The notes under the pieces were generated by a model, which ran no database searches, was not told where the DNA came from, and saw only the letters and a program-made list of their open reading frames with translations. Source: DASQMT01 sp963835735 (GTDB taxonomy: Bacteria; Actinomycetota; Thermoleophilia; Solirubrobacterales; Solirubrobacteraceae). From it: DNA of 64,000 nucleotides. Of this stretch, positions 43,266-51,797 are shown one piece after another; the first letter of the stretch is position 1, and each line of letters opens with the position of its first letter. The translations under genes and the position numbers were made by a program. The DNA is taken from assembly GCA_963835735.1 (NCBI GenBank), contig CAWIGP010000002.1:744001-808000 (forward strand), read 5' to 3'.

Positions 43266-44720
43266 ATGTCCAACACGCAACACTCACATCCCCCGGCAGA
43301 GCCGGACCCCCGCCGCTGGAAGGCGCTCGCGCTGCTGTGCACGGCGTTCTTCATGGTCATCCTCGATTCGGCGATCGTGCTCGTGGCGCTGCCCTCGATC
43401 GACGCGGACCTGACGTTCGCGGCCGGGGAGCTGCAGTGGGTGCTGAGCGCCTACCTGCTCAGCTTTGGCGGCCTGCTGCTGCTCGGCGGGCGCGTTGCCG
43501 ACCTGTTGGGGCGTCGCCGGATGTTCATCGTCGGCATCGGCCTGTTCGCGCTCGCTTCGCTCGGAGCCGGACTGGCGGGCACGAGCGCGGCGCTGCTCAC
43601 CGCGCGCGCCCTGCAGGGCGTGGCGGCGGCGATCATGACTCCGACCGCGCTGTCGATTGTGATGACGACCTTCCCGGAGGGCGCCGAGCGCAACAAGGCG
43701 CTCGGGATCTGGGGCTCGACCGGCGCCATCGGCGGGACCGCGGCGTGGCTGGTGGGCGGCCCGATCACCGACGGCCTCGGTTGGGAGTGGATCTTCTTCA
43801 TCAACGTGCCCGTGGCCGTCGTGGTCGCGGCCCTCAGCCCGGTGCTCCTGGGCGAGAGCCGTGGGGCGGCGGTGCAGCGGCGCTTCGACGTCGCCGGCGC
43901 GGTGACGATCACGGCCGCGCTCGTCGCGCTGGTCTACGCGGTCGTCGAGGCCCCTGAGGCCGGCTGGGCCGACGCGCAGACGCTCGGCCTGCTGGCGCTG
44001 GCAGCCGCCCTCACCGTGGTCTTCGTCGCGATCGAGTCGCGCTCGGTCGCTCCGCTGGCGCCGCTGGCGGTGTTCCGGTCGCGCTCGCTGGTCGGGGGCA
44101 ACCTGGTGCTCTTCGCGCTCGGGACGATGGGGTTCGGCGTGCCGTTCGTCCTCACCCAGTATGCCCAGGAGGTCCTTGGCTGGTCGCCGATTCAGTTCGG
44201 GTTGGCCTCGGTGGTCATGCCGCTCACGGCGGTGATCGGAACCTTCACCGCGCAGGCGATCGCCACCAAGGGCGGCGTCAGGCCCGTCGCGGTCGTCGCG
44301 ATGGCGCTCACCGCTGCCGGCAGCCTGCTCTTGACGCAGGTGTCGGTCGGCGGCAGCTACCTCGGCGACCTCTTCTTCGCCCTGCTGCTGCTCGGCCCGG
44401 GCATCGGCGCTGCCTACGTCGCGGGCTCGATCGCGTCCCTGACCGGTGTGGCCGAAACCGAAGCCGGGCTGGCTTCGGGCCTGAACAACGCGTCGTTCCA
44501 GATCGGCGGTGCGGTCGGCGTGGCGATCCTGTCCACGGTCATGGTGTCGGGCGCGCAGGGGGCCGATCGCCTGACGGCGCTGACCGACGGCTACCAGACC
44601 GCCTTCGCCGTGGCGATCGCCGTCGCCGCGCTGGGGGCGCTGGCCGCGAGTCTGCTGCTCGGCAGCAGCCGCGAGCCCGACCCCGGGCTCGTCGGCGAAA
44701 CCGAGCCGGCCCGCGCCTGA
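43266..44720 (+). CDS. MFS exporter, DHA2 (EmrB/QacA) family, module B
   Basis: The 484-residue protein has about 14 membrane segments. Motifs are FFMVILDSAIVLVALPSIDA (helix 1), LLGGRVADLLGRRRMFIVG (motif A) and ARALQGVAAAIMTPTALSIV. The N-terminal 20 residues are hydrophilic with His residues (SNTQHSHPPAEPDP). It is a proton-driven exporter of hydrophobic or cationic compounds, substrate unknown, and ends the second sigma module. The convergent secreted-protein gene follows after 16 bases. Confidence 0.93.
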   Translation: MSNTQHSHPPAEPDPRRWKALALLCTAFFMVILDSAIVLVALPSIDADLTFAAGELQWVLSAYLLSFGGLLLLGGRVADLLGRRRMFIVGIGLFALASLGAGLAGTSAALLTARALQGVAAAIMTPTALSIVMTTFPEGAERNKALGIWGSTGAIGGTAAWLVGGPITDGLGWEWIFFINVPVAVVVAALSPVLLGESRGAAVQRRFDVAGAVTITAALVALVYAVVEAPEAGWADAQTLGLLALAAALTVVFVAIESRSVAPLAPLAVFRSRSLVGGNLVLFALGTMGFGVPFVLTQYAQEVLGWSPIQFGLASVVMPLTAVIGTFTAQAIATKGGVRPVAVVAMALTAAGSLLLTQVSVGGSYLGDLFFALLLLGPGIGAAYVAGSIASLTGVAETEAGLASGLNNASFQIGGAVGVAILSTVMVSGAQGADRLTALTDGYQTAFAVAIAVAALGALAASLLLGSSREPDPGLVGETEPARA

Positions 44721-44736
44721 ACCGACCAACTTCGCG

Positions 44737-45309
44737 TTATCTCGAACAGGATGCGCCCCCGAGTGATGACGCATTTGCACGGTGGTTCCCGAGGTCGTCG
44801 TCGACGTGGACTCGGAGCGAGCCGTGTAGCAGGAACTCTGGCAAGAGACACCACTGCAGGATGAAACTGTCCTCACCCAGGCTGCCGCCCGCCACGATTC
44901 GGAAAGGCTCGTCGAAACCCGAGTCGAAAAGCACGTCACCCCGCCGCTTATCGAGCTCTCTGGCCGTACCCGACAACGTGACTGTCCCATCTGAGGCGAC
45001 AGCCCCGGATCGGATCGTGCCGCTCAGGATGACCGTGTCACACGTGCCGCCGCATGCCGGGTCTCCCCAGACTTCCGGGAACGAGCCACGCCACCGGAAA
45101 CGGATGTTGCCCCTGGCCGACCCATCGTCGGCGACGATGCCGCGCACGCGGAAGGAACGAAGTGGAAAGTCGTTCCCGTCGGGATCGGTGAGCACGCCGC
45201 CTCCGCCTCCCTTGACGACTGCCGCCGAGTGGTTCGCAGATGCCCAGCCCGGCATCAGAGCGAACGCCACCGACACCAGCGCCGCGGCGATCGCGATCCA
45301 TAGTCTCAT
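44737..45309 (-). CDS. Secreted hypothetical protein
   Basis: The 190-residue protein has a signal peptide MRLWIAIAAALVSVAFALMP ending near GWASA. The mature part is beta-rich with four Cys (for example DPACGGTCDTVILSGTI) and no recognised domain. AGGAGG lies just before ATG 45309. It is divergent from a GntR-LacI regulator whose upstream region carries an ACTGT/ACAGT inverted repeat, so it may be that regulator's target. Confidence 0.75.
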   Translation of the reverse strand: MRLWIAIAAALVSVAFALMPGWASANHSAAVVKGGGGGVLTDPDGNDFPLRSFRVRGIVADDGSARGNIRFRWRGSFPEVWGDPACGGTCDTVILSGTIRSGAVASDGTVTLSGTARELDKRRGDVLFDSGFDEPFRIVAGGSLGEDSFILQWCLLPEFLLHGSLRVHVDDDLGNHRANASSLGGASCSR

Positions 45310-45356
45310 CGCTTCCTCCTTCGGCTGCAGCCCCGCAGGTTCGGGGTCTGTGTAGC

Positions 45357-45380
45357 ACTGTCCTAGATCACCGATACAGT
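45357..45380. promoter_or_regulatory. ACTGT-N14-ACAGT inverted repeat, possible operator
   Basis: The arms ACTGT (45357-45361) and ACAGT (45376-45380) are symmetrical about the 77-base divergent gap and end six bases before the regulator start. The arms are short, so this is only suggestive of autoregulation. Confidence 0.35.
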
Positions 45381-45386
45381 ACCTCC

Positions 45387-46484
45387 ATGACTCCCGGGCT
45401 GTCAACCCTGCACCTCGACCCCCTCTCCGACGTCGGGATCGCCGGTCAGATCCGCGCGCGGATCGCTCTGCTCGTCGCGGACGGCGAACTCGAGCCGGGG
45501 GATCGACTTCCGTCGGTACGCGCGCTGGCCAAGCAACTGGGCGTCAACGTCAACACGGTCCGTTCGGCCTATGCCAAGCTCGAAGTCGACGGCCTGGTGC
45601 AGACCCGGCACGGCGTGGGGACGGTCGTTCTGCCGGCGGGGGCACATCAGCTCGCTTCGGGCTTCCGTCATCTGGGGTCCAATACCGTGGCGGTACTGGT
45701 AGGCGGACTCGACCCCTTCTATCTCTCCCTGCTTCGCGGGATCGAGGACGCCGCGCTGGAACAGGGAACGCTCGTCCTCGTCGCGGACACCCGCGACTCT
45801 CCGGAGCTTGCCGAGGCGATCGTCCTCCGCCTGATCGCCCGCGGCGTGGATGGAATCATCGCCGTGTCCGTGGGCGGTCTGGCCGGCGCCGACACGCACG
45901 AGCCTGCCGGCCCGCCGATCGTCTACGTCGACCAGCCGGATCGGAGGGGGCACGTCCTTCTCTTCGACGCCGACCGCGGCGGCTACCTCGCCACCCGGCA
46001 CCTCGTCGAGCACGGCCACGAGCGAATCGGAACCGTGACCGCGCCGCGGTGGTGGCCGAACGTGAGGGATGTGTACAACGGCTATCTGCGTGCGCTGGAG
46101 GAGCGAGGCCTCACGCCGCTCGTCGCGGAGGTGGACGAGTTCACGATCGAGGCCGGCCGTGCCGGACTGGCCCGGCTCCTCGCGCTCCCCGATCCCCCGT
46201 CCGCCGTCTTCGCCGCCGGTGAAGTGCTCGCGCTCGGCGTCTTCGGCGAAGCGAGGTCGCGCGGCATGGCGGTGCCGGGAGACGTCGCGATCGCCGGCTA
46301 TACGGACTCCCCCACGGCGGCGCTCGTCGATCCGCCGCTCACGATGGTCTCAGTGCCCGCCCGGGAGATCGGCCTGCGAGCGATGCGGACGCTCGACCGT
46401 CTGATCCGCGACGGCGAGCCTCGTCCCAGACGGACCGTCCTCGACGTCGAGCTCGTCGTGCGCGCCAGCTGCGGATCGCACTAG
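45387..46484 (+). CDS. GntR-type HTH fused to LacI-type sensor (AraR-like regulator)
   Basis: The 365-residue regulator has an N-terminal GntR winged helix (IAGQIRARIALLVADGELEP, DRLPSVRALAKQLGVNVNTV, QTRHGVGTVV) and a periplasmic-binding-protein-like sensor (VAVLVGGLDPFYLSLLRGIE, GVDGIIAVSVGG, RGGYLATRHLVEHGHERIGT, DVAIAGYTDSPTAAL). This fusion is the AraR layout, which responds to sugars. No sugar genes are adjacent; the VOC gene starts seven bases after its stop. ATG 45387 gives the normal domain start. Confidence 0.92.
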   Translation: MTPGLSTLHLDPLSDVGIAGQIRARIALLVADGELEPGDRLPSVRALAKQLGVNVNTVRSAYAKLEVDGLVQTRHGVGTVVLPAGAHQLASGFRHLGSNTVAVLVGGLDPFYLSLLRGIEDAALEQGTLVLVADTRDSPELAEAIVLRLIARGVDGIIAVSVGGLAGADTHEPAGPPIVYVDQPDRRGHVLLFDADRGGYLATRHLVEHGHERIGTVTAPRWWPNVRDVYNGYLRALEERGLTPLVAEVDEFTIEAGRAGLARLLALPDPPSAVFAAGEVLALGVFGEARSRGMAVPGDVAIAGYTDSPTAALVDPPLTMVSVPAREIGLRAMRTLDRLIRDGEPRPRRTVLDVELVVRASCGSH

Positions 46485-46490
46485 GGACAG

Positions 46491-46862
46491 ATGAGCGCAA
46501 TCACCCACCTCTTCGCCGGTGTTCCGGTATCCGATCTCGACGCCGGAATCGACTGGTACACGCGGTTCTTCGGGCGACCCCCGGACAGTCGCGTCGGGGA
46601 CGAGGTTCTCTGGGAGATCGACGAGCGCGCCTGGCTGTTCATCGAGCCGAACGCCGCGCGGGCGGGCGCGGGCCGGATCACCTTCGCCGTCGCCGGCCTC
46701 GACGCGCTGCTCGAGCATCTGGCTGCCGAGCGCATCGAGCACGAACCGATCGAGACCTACTCGAACGGCGTCCGCCACGTGAACGTCCCCGATCCGGATG
46801 GGAACGCGATGGCGTTCGCCGAGCCGCCCGACGCGGCGAGTGCGTCACCTCGATCGACCTGA
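46491..46862 (+). CDS. VOC-superfamily (glyoxalase-like) protein
   Basis: The 123-residue protein has the single VOC fold pattern AITHLFAGVPVSDLDAGIDW, YTRFFGRPPD, LFIEPNAARAGAGRITFAVA and ending RHVNVPDPDGNAMAFAEPP with the usual C-terminal metal-ligand region. Family members are dioxygenases, lyases, isomerases or resistance proteins; none can be chosen here. It is transcribed with the GntR-LacI regulator and its last 106 bases overlap the opposite DUF1638 gene. Confidence 0.85.
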   Translation: MSAITHLFAGVPVSDLDAGIDWYTRFFGRPPDSRVGDEVLWEIDERAWLFIEPNAARAGAGRITFAVAGLDALLEHLAAERIEHEPIETYSNGVRHVNVPDPDGNAMAFAEPPDAASASPRST

Positions 46863-47446
46863 CCTCGCAGGAGCGCCTCGAGCGCTCGCTCGAGGCCGGC
46901 GTCGCCGACCGCGCGCTCGACCAGCGGCAGCCCGATCGCGGCGGCGGCGCGCTCCGCCGCCGCCCGCGTTGCCGGCGTCGGGTGCTGCGCGAGCCAGAGC
47001 ACGCGCGTGTAATTGCCGAAGTACGCGTCGCGCAGGTCGGGGTGGCGATCCAAGCCCAGCTCGCGCAGGACGGTGTGCTCGAACGTGCGGGCGAGGAAGT
47101 CGGTCAGCACGTAGGTGCCGGGCTCGTCCTCCAGTGCAGCGCGAACGTCCGCGCGCGCGAACACGTCGTAGCAGTGCTCGCCGGCGAGCCGCGGCGTTCC
47201 GGTCCGCTCGAGCGCGGCGTCCAGAGCGCCGTACGTCCCGCAGTCGGCGTACGCGACCGCGACGCACTCGTACTCGCGCGCGAGCCGCGCGACCTCGCGC
47301 TCGACCGCACCGGCGATCCGCTCGGGGCGGTTGTGCAGCAGCGCCGGCACCGGGTGCACGTCGACATCCCAGCCGCGCCGCCGTGAGATCTGGCGGACGT
47401 GGCCGGCGAGCGCGCCGCAGGCGATGACGGCGGTGGCGCCGCTCAT
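46757..47446 (-). CDS. DUF1638 protein of the corrinoid methyltransferase operon
   Basis: The 229-residue protein reads TAVIACGALAGHVRQISRRR, HNRPERIAGAVEREVARLAR, VAYADCGTYGALDAALERTG and YVLTDFLARTFEHTVLRELG, the DUF1638 family. It is often encoded with MttB-type methyltransferases, corrinoid proteins and their activators; its job is unknown, though conserved Cys and His suggest metal or cofactor handling. ATG 47446 overlaps the activator gene stop by four bases (ATGA). The last 35 residues are antisense to the VOC gene and may be an extension caused by a lost stop. Confidence 0.88.
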   Translation of the reverse strand: MSGATAVIACGALAGHVRQISRRRGWDVDVHPVPALLHNRPERIAGAVEREVARLAREYECVAVAYADCGTYGALDAALERTGTPRLAGEHCYDVFARADVRAALEDEPGTYVLTDFLARTFEHTVLRELGLDRHPDLRDAYFGNYTRVLWLAQHPTPATRAAAERAAAAIGLPLVERAVGDAGLERALEALLRGQVDRGDALAASGGSANAIAFPSGSGTFTWRTPFE

Positions 47447-49332
47447 CCCGGGAACGCCAGCTGGTCGACGAAGCGGTCGTTGAAGTCGGTCCGCCCGGAC
47501 AGCTCGACGTAGCGGACCTCGCGCACGATCGCGTGCGCTTCGGCGCGCTCGCGGTGGCTCAGCGCGGCGATCTTCGCGCCCTCGCCCGCGACGTTGCCGG
47601 CCGACACGATCCGCGGCAGCGCCATGCGCGGCACCAGCCCGATCCGGATCGCGCTCGCCGGCGACAGGTAGGCGCCGAACGACCCGGCGAGCAGCACCTG
47701 TGACACGTCCTCCGGCTTGGCGCCCAGCTCGTCGAGCAGGATCGACCAGCCGGTCGCGATCGAGGCCTTGGCGAACTGCAGCTCGCGCACGTCGCGCTGG
47801 GAGAGGAAGACCGAGTCGGCGGGGTCGTTGCCGCGCCAGTGCATCACGAACACGCGCTCCTTGCCGACGAACGTCAGCCGGTCGGCCAACCCCGGAGCGA
47901 TCTCCGCTGCCAACTCGTCGGTCACGTAGCGGCCCGAGTGGTCGAGCAGCCCCGCGCCGACCAGCTCCGAGACGCAGTCGACCAGCCCGGAGCCGCACAT
48001 CCCGACCGGCTCGACGTTCCCGATCACCTCGAGGCCGAACTCGCCGCCGGCGATCTTGACGCCCTCGATCGCCCCGTCGGCCGCGCGCATGCCGCAGCGG
48101 ATCTGCGCCGCCTCGAACGCCGGCCCGGCCGGCGCCGCGGTCGCCACGACGCGGTCCTGGTTGCCGAGCGCGATCTCCGAGTTCGTGCCGACGTCGATGA
48201 ACAGCCGCAGCCGCTTGTCGCGCGTGAGCCCGGTGGCGAGCATCCCCGCGACGATGTCGCCGCCCACGTACGCGCCCAGAGAGGGGAACGCGAACGCCGG
48301 CGCGCGCGGGTGGACTGGGACGCCGAAGTCGGCCGCCGCCAGCGGCGGCGGGTCGTGGGTCGTGACGACGAACGGCGCCATCGACAATGGCTCCGGGTCG
48401 ATCCCCAGAGCGAGCTGCGTCATCGTCACGTTGCCGCACACGGTGATCTCGTAGACCTCGCCCGGATCGACGCGCGCCTCCGCGCAGACCTCCTCGGTGA
48501 GCTGCGCCATCGTCTCCTGCGCGCGCTGCTGGAGCGCGTCCAGCGCGCCCTCGTCCATCATCGTCGCGGAGATCCGCGTGATCACGTCGGCGCCGTAGGG
48601 CTGCTGCCGGTTGAGCATCGACTGCACCGCCGACGGCGTGCCGGTCTCCAGATCGAGCAGCGTCGCCACGACCGTCGTCGTGCCGAGGTCGAACGCGATC
48701 GCGAAGCGCCGCGCGGTCGTGTCGCCCGGCTCGACGTCGATCAGCTCCTCGTCGCAGACGACCGCGGTGACGTCCCAGTTCGCGCGTCGCAGCACGCGGC
48801 CGAGCGTCCGCAGCACCGGCAGGTGCGCGTGCGGCTCGAGATCCTCCAGCGCGTCCTGCACCCGCTCGAAGTCCGAGCGCTGGTCCTCCATCGTCGGCTC
48901 GTCCAGCACGATGTGTCGCTTCTGCACCGACGGCCGCAGGATCACGTGACGGCCGACGCCGACGAGCGCCGCTTTCGGCCGCGTCTGCAGCGGCGGCACG
49001 TCGATCACCAGCTCGCCGCGCGCCGGCGCACGGCAGGCCAGCCGCCAGCCGTCGCGCAGCTCCTCGGGCGTGAACGCGCGCGGGTCCACCGCCGAGACCG
49101 GCAGCTCGCCCTCGACCACGCGCACCTTGCATTTCTTGCACGTCCCGTGCCCGCCGCAGGTGGAGTCGATCGCGATCCCGTTCCAGCTCGCCGCGTCGAA
49201 CACCGGCGTCCCGGTCGGGACCCGCACCTCCGCGCCCTCGGGCTCGAACCGCACGCGCGCGCGCTCGGCGCCGTCGCCGGGCGCCAGCGTGTCGAGCAGC
49301 TGCGGCTCGCGCGGGCTCAAGGGTCCGTCCAA
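47443..49332 (-). CDS. ASKHA-type corrinoid reductive activator (RamA/DUF4445-like) with ferredoxin domain
   Basis: ATP-dependent protein that re-reduces inactive cob(II)alamin on the corrinoid protein. The 2Fe-2S domain has STCGGHGTCKKCKVRVVEGE and a fourth Cys in WRLACRAP. The ASKHA ATPase part has AFDLGTTTVVATLLDLETGT, VCGNVTMTQLALGI, GAYVGGDIVAGMLATGL, FIDVGTNSEIALGN and LLAGSFGAYLSP. TTG 49332 is the longest start but lies inside a long palindrome with no good ribosome site; GTG 49254 just before the ferredoxin domain is also possible. It lies between the methyl-THF methyltransferase and DUF1638 genes. Confidence 0.92.
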   Translation of the reverse strand: MDGPLSPREPQLLDTLAPGDGAERARVRFEPEGAEVRVPTGTPVFDAASWNGIAIDSTCGGHGTCKKCKVRVVEGELPVSAVDPRAFTPEELRDGWRLACRAPARGELVIDVPPLQTRPKAALVGVGRHVILRPSVQKRHIVLDEPTMEDQRSDFERVQDALEDLEPHAHLPVLRTLGRVLRRANWDVTAVVCDEELIDVEPGDTTARRFAIAFDLGTTTVVATLLDLETGTPSAVQSMLNRQQPYGADVITRISATMMDEGALDALQQRAQETMAQLTEEVCAEARVDPGEVYEITVCGNVTMTQLALGIDPEPLSMAPFVVTTHDPPPLAAADFGVPVHPRAPAFAFPSLGAYVGGDIVAGMLATGLTRDKRLRLFIDVGTNSEIALGNQDRVVATAAPAGPAFEAAQIRCGMRAADGAIEGVKIAGGEFGLEVIGNVEPVGMCGSGLVDCVSELVGAGLLDHSGRYVTDELAAEIAPGLADRLTFVGKERVFVMHWRGNDPADSVFLSQRDVRELQFAKASIATGWSILLDELGAKPEDVSQVLLAGSFGAYLSPASAIRIGLVPRMALPRIVSAGNVAGEGAKIAALSHRERAEAHAIVREVRYVELSGRTDFNDRFVDQLAFPG

Positions 49333-49490
49333 GAACAGTCGGTGCGATCGGAACGGCCGTGGACCGAGCCGGGCGCCGCACGAATCCCGAAGGGAATACG
49401 AACGTATTTCCGAGGGTTCGGGTGGCGATCCGGCGAAGCGTCCACGGTCGTCGCCCGATCGTGCCGACTTCTTGGACGGGCCCTCAAGCC
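49314..49490. repeat. ~177-base imperfect palindrome filling an intergenic gap
   Basis: The sequence from 49314 to about 49400 and the reverse complement of 49401-49490 align over their whole length at roughly three-quarters identity. Long matched blocks include CCGTCCAAGAA, CGATCGG, CCGTGGAC and AATACG near the centre. It occupies the full gap between the methyltransferase stop and the activator start, taking in both codons. It could be a folded mRNA spacer separating expression of the two genes, or the relic of a foldback element. Confidence 0.7.
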
Positions 49491-50341
49491 ACCGCCTCCG
49501 CCTTGCGCGCGCGGTGGGCGGCGATCCAGCGCGCGCCCCACGGGTCGTGACCGAGCAGCAGGTCGGCGGCGCGCACCTCCTCCACGCACACCGGCGCGGT
49601 GCTCATGATCGCGCTCGTCAGCCCGGCGGCCATCGCCATCGGCAGGAACGCGGCGTTCAGCGCGTGGCGGTCCGGCAGCCCGAACGACACGTTCGAGGCG
49701 CCGAGCGACATGTTCACGCCGAGCTCGGCACGGATCAGCCTGATCGTCTCGAGCGTCGTCGTCACCGCCTCGGTGTCGGCGCCGACGGTCATCGCGAGCG
49801 GGTCGATCACGACGTCCTCGGGCGGGATCCCGTGGGCGCCCGCGACGCGCACGATCTTCGTCGCGATCTCGAGCCGCTGCTGCGGCGTCTCGGGGATGCC
49901 GGTCTCGTCGTTGGCGAGCCCGATCACGGCGGCGCCATGCTTGGCGACGAGCGGGAGGATCTCCTCCAGCCGGTCGTCCTCGCCGGTGACGGAGTTCACC
50001 AGCGGCTTGCCCTCGTAGACCGCGAGCCCGGCTTCCAATGCCTCGATCACCGACGAGTCGATGCAGATCGGCGCGTCGGTGTGCTCCTGCACCTGCTTGA
50101 GCATGCTCGCCAGCAGCTCGGCCTCATCGACTAGCGGGATGCCGGCGTTGACGTCGAGCACGTCGGCGCCCGCGGCCATCTGCGCGTTCACGTCGACCGC
50201 CACCGTCGACAGGTCGCCGCCGCGCAGCTCCTCGGCGAACTTCTTGCGCCCCGTCGGGTTGATCCGCTCGCCGATGATGCAGAACGGCTGCTCCGGGCCG
50301 ATGACGACGGTCTTGGACCGCCCACGTAGAACCGTTTCCAA
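49484..50341 (-). CDS. mtgA: Methyltetrahydrofolate:corrinoid methyltransferase (MtgA-like, DHPS fold)
   Basis: Moves the methyl group between the corrinoid protein and tetrahydrofolate. The 285-residue TIM barrel has the pterin-binding pattern FCIIGERINPTGRKKFAEEL, DVNAQMAAGADVLDVNAGIP, PLVNSVTGEDDRL, DVVIDPLAMTVGAD and MSLGASNVSFGLPDR. TTG 50341 has AAGGAG eight bases upstream and follows the corrinoid gene by 11 bases. In the glycine betaine system of Desulfitobacterium, MtgA does this step after MtgB; I use that name by similarity of function and context. Confidence 0.93.
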   Translation of the reverse strand: METVLRGRSKTVVIGPEQPFCIIGERINPTGRKKFAEELRGGDLSTVAVDVNAQMAAGADVLDVNAGIPLVDEAELLASMLKQVQEHTDAPICIDSSVIEALEAGLAVYEGKPLVNSVTGEDDRLEEILPLVAKHGAAVIGLANDETGIPETPQQRLEIATKIVRVAGAHGIPPEDVVIDPLAMTVGADTEAVTTTLETIRLIRAELGVNMSLGASNVSFGLPDRHALNAAFLPMAMAAGLTSAIMSTAPVCVEEVRAADLLLGHDPWGARWIAAHRARKAEAVA

Positions 50342-50352
50342 ACCCTGCTCCT

Positions 50353-51018
50353 TTACGCGGGTACGGCGCTCCGGCGCTGCTCGAGCAGCTCCTTCGCCTT
50401 CTTGACGGCGGACGAGGCGTCGGCCGAGTAGCCGTCGGCGCCGACGGCGTCGGCGTACTCCTGGGTGACCGGCGCGCCGCCGACCATGACCGCGACCTTG
50501 TCGCGGACGCCGGCCTTCTGCAGCGCGTTGATGTTCGCCTTGAACATCGGCATCGTCGTGGTCAGGAACGCCGAGAAGCCGACGATGTCGGGCTGGTTCT
50601 TGTTGATCTCCTCGACGAAGCGCTCGGGGGGCACGTTGACACCGAGGTCGATCACGGTGAAGCCGGCGCCCTCGAGCATGATGTTGCAGAGGTTCTTGCC
50701 GATGTCGTGCACGTCGCCCTTGACGGTGCCCATCAGGAACGTGCCGGTGGACTGCGCGCCGGACTCCGCCAGCAGCGGGCGCAGGATGTCGAGCGCGCCC
50801 TGCATCGCGCGCGCGGCGATCAGCATCTCGGGCACGAAGTAGTCGCCGCGCTCGAACCGCGCACCGACCTCCTCCAGTGAGGGGATCAGCGCGTCGTAGA
50901 GCATCCGCTCCGGCTCGAGGTCCGATGCGAGTCCCTGCTCGACACCCTCTTTGACCGCGGGCGCGTTGCCGACCAGCGTCTCCTCGTACAGGAGCGTGAG
51001 GATCTCGTCGTGCGTCAT
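50353..51018 (-). CDS. mtgC: Corrinoid-binding methyl carrier protein (MtgC/MttC-like)
   Basis: The 221-residue protein has the B12-binding cap (LLYEETLVGNAPAVKEGVEQ, GDYFVPEMLIAARAMQ) and the Rossmann-like cobalamin domain with the lower-ligand motif GTVKGDVHDIGKN, the His displacing dimethylbenzimidazole, then IDLGVNVPPERFVEEI and MVGGAPVTQEYADAVGADG. It carries the methyl group as methyl-Co(III) from MttB/MtgB to MtgA. ATG 51018 overlaps the IclR stop (ATGA). Confidence 0.95.
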   Translation of the reverse strand: MTHDEILTLLYEETLVGNAPAVKEGVEQGLASDLEPERMLYDALIPSLEEVGARFERGDYFVPEMLIAARAMQGALDILRPLLAESGAQSTGTFLMGTVKGDVHDIGKNLCNIMLEGAGFTVIDLGVNVPPERFVEEINKNQPDIVGFSAFLTTTMPMFKANINALQKAGVRDKVAVMVGGAPVTQEYADAVGADGYSADASSAVKKAKELLEQRRSAVPA

Positions 51019-51797
51019 GCGGCGTGGACTCCCTCCGTACGTTGGCCGAGCTGCTCGGCGAGCGCCCTGGCCTGCTTGATCACGATCGGCCGGAGCTCGG
51101 CCACCCGCCGCGGCGAGAGCCGCAGCGTCGGGCCGGAGACGCTCAGCGCCCCGATCGCGCGCCCGGACTCATCGAGCACCGGAGCGGCGACGGCGCTGAG
51201 GCCCAGCTCCAGCTCGTCGACCGCGGTCGCGTAGCCCTCGCGGCGGATCGTCGCCAGCTCGGCCGCGAGCAGCGCGGGCTCGGTGATCGTGCGCGAGGTG
51301 AGCGCCTCGAGCGGCCCCTCGGTCGCGCCGGCGGCGGCGAAGGCGAGCAGCACCTTTCCGTTCGCGGTGCAGTGGTACGGGACGCGCCGCCCGACCCAGT
51401 GGCTCGTGCCGAGGTAGTGGCGGCTCTCGACCTGAGCGAGGTGATCGACGCCGCCCGGCGACGCGACCGCGACGTTGATCGTCTCGCCGGTCGCGTCGGC
51501 CAGCGCGGCCATCGGGCGCTCGGCGGCCTCGACGATGCGCCGCGTCGAGATCCCCCGGCCGGCGAAGCGGGCCATCACGGGACCGGCCCGGAACGCGCCG
51601 CGCAGGCCCTCCTGCTCGACCAGCCCGTTGCGCTCCAGCGCGCCGAGCAGGCGCGACGCGGTGCTCTTCGGCAACCCGGCGTCGGCGGCCAGGTCGCCCA
51701 GCGCGCGCGGCGCCTTCGCCTCGAGCACGAGCGCGAGCAACTGCGCCCCGCGGTCGATGCTCTGCGTTCCCGGACTTGCTTGGAACTCTTGTTCCAC
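51015..51797 (-). CDS. IclR-family regulator of the corrinoid operon
   Basis: The 260-residue protein has the winged helix QSIDRGAQLLALVLEAKAPR, LGDLAADAGLPKSTASRLLG and a C-terminal effector domain (RRVPYHCTANGKVLLAFAAA, GLSAVAAPVLDESGRAIGAL). It is the first gene of the leftward operon and is divergent from mttB. GTG 51797 is chosen because longer readings would run into the mttB start; the family start fits. A palindrome TGGAACTCTTGTTCCA overlaps its first codons, which suggests self-control. Confidence 0.9.
   Translation of the reverse strand: MEQEFQASPGTQSIDRGAQLLALVLEAKAPRALGDLAADAGLPKSTASRLLGALERNGLVEQEGLRGAFRAGPVMARFAGRGISTRRIVEAAERPMAALADATGETINVAVASPGGVDHLAQVESRHYLGTSHWVGRRVPYHCTANGKVLLAFAAAGATEGPLEALTSRTITEPALLAAELATIRREGYATAVDELELGLSAVAAPVLDESGRAIGALSVSGPTLRLSPRRVAELRPIVIKQARALAEQLGQRTEGVHAA
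51781..51796. promoter_or_regulatory. TGGAAC-N4-GTTCCA palindrome, candidate IclR site
   Basis: A perfect 16-base palindrome placed on codons 1-6 of the IclR gene, and adjoined by a further half site (GGAA at 51798-51801). TTCC/GGAA repeats are typical for IclR-family operators. It lies 50 bases from the mttB start, so one protein could repress both directions. Confidence 0.55.
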
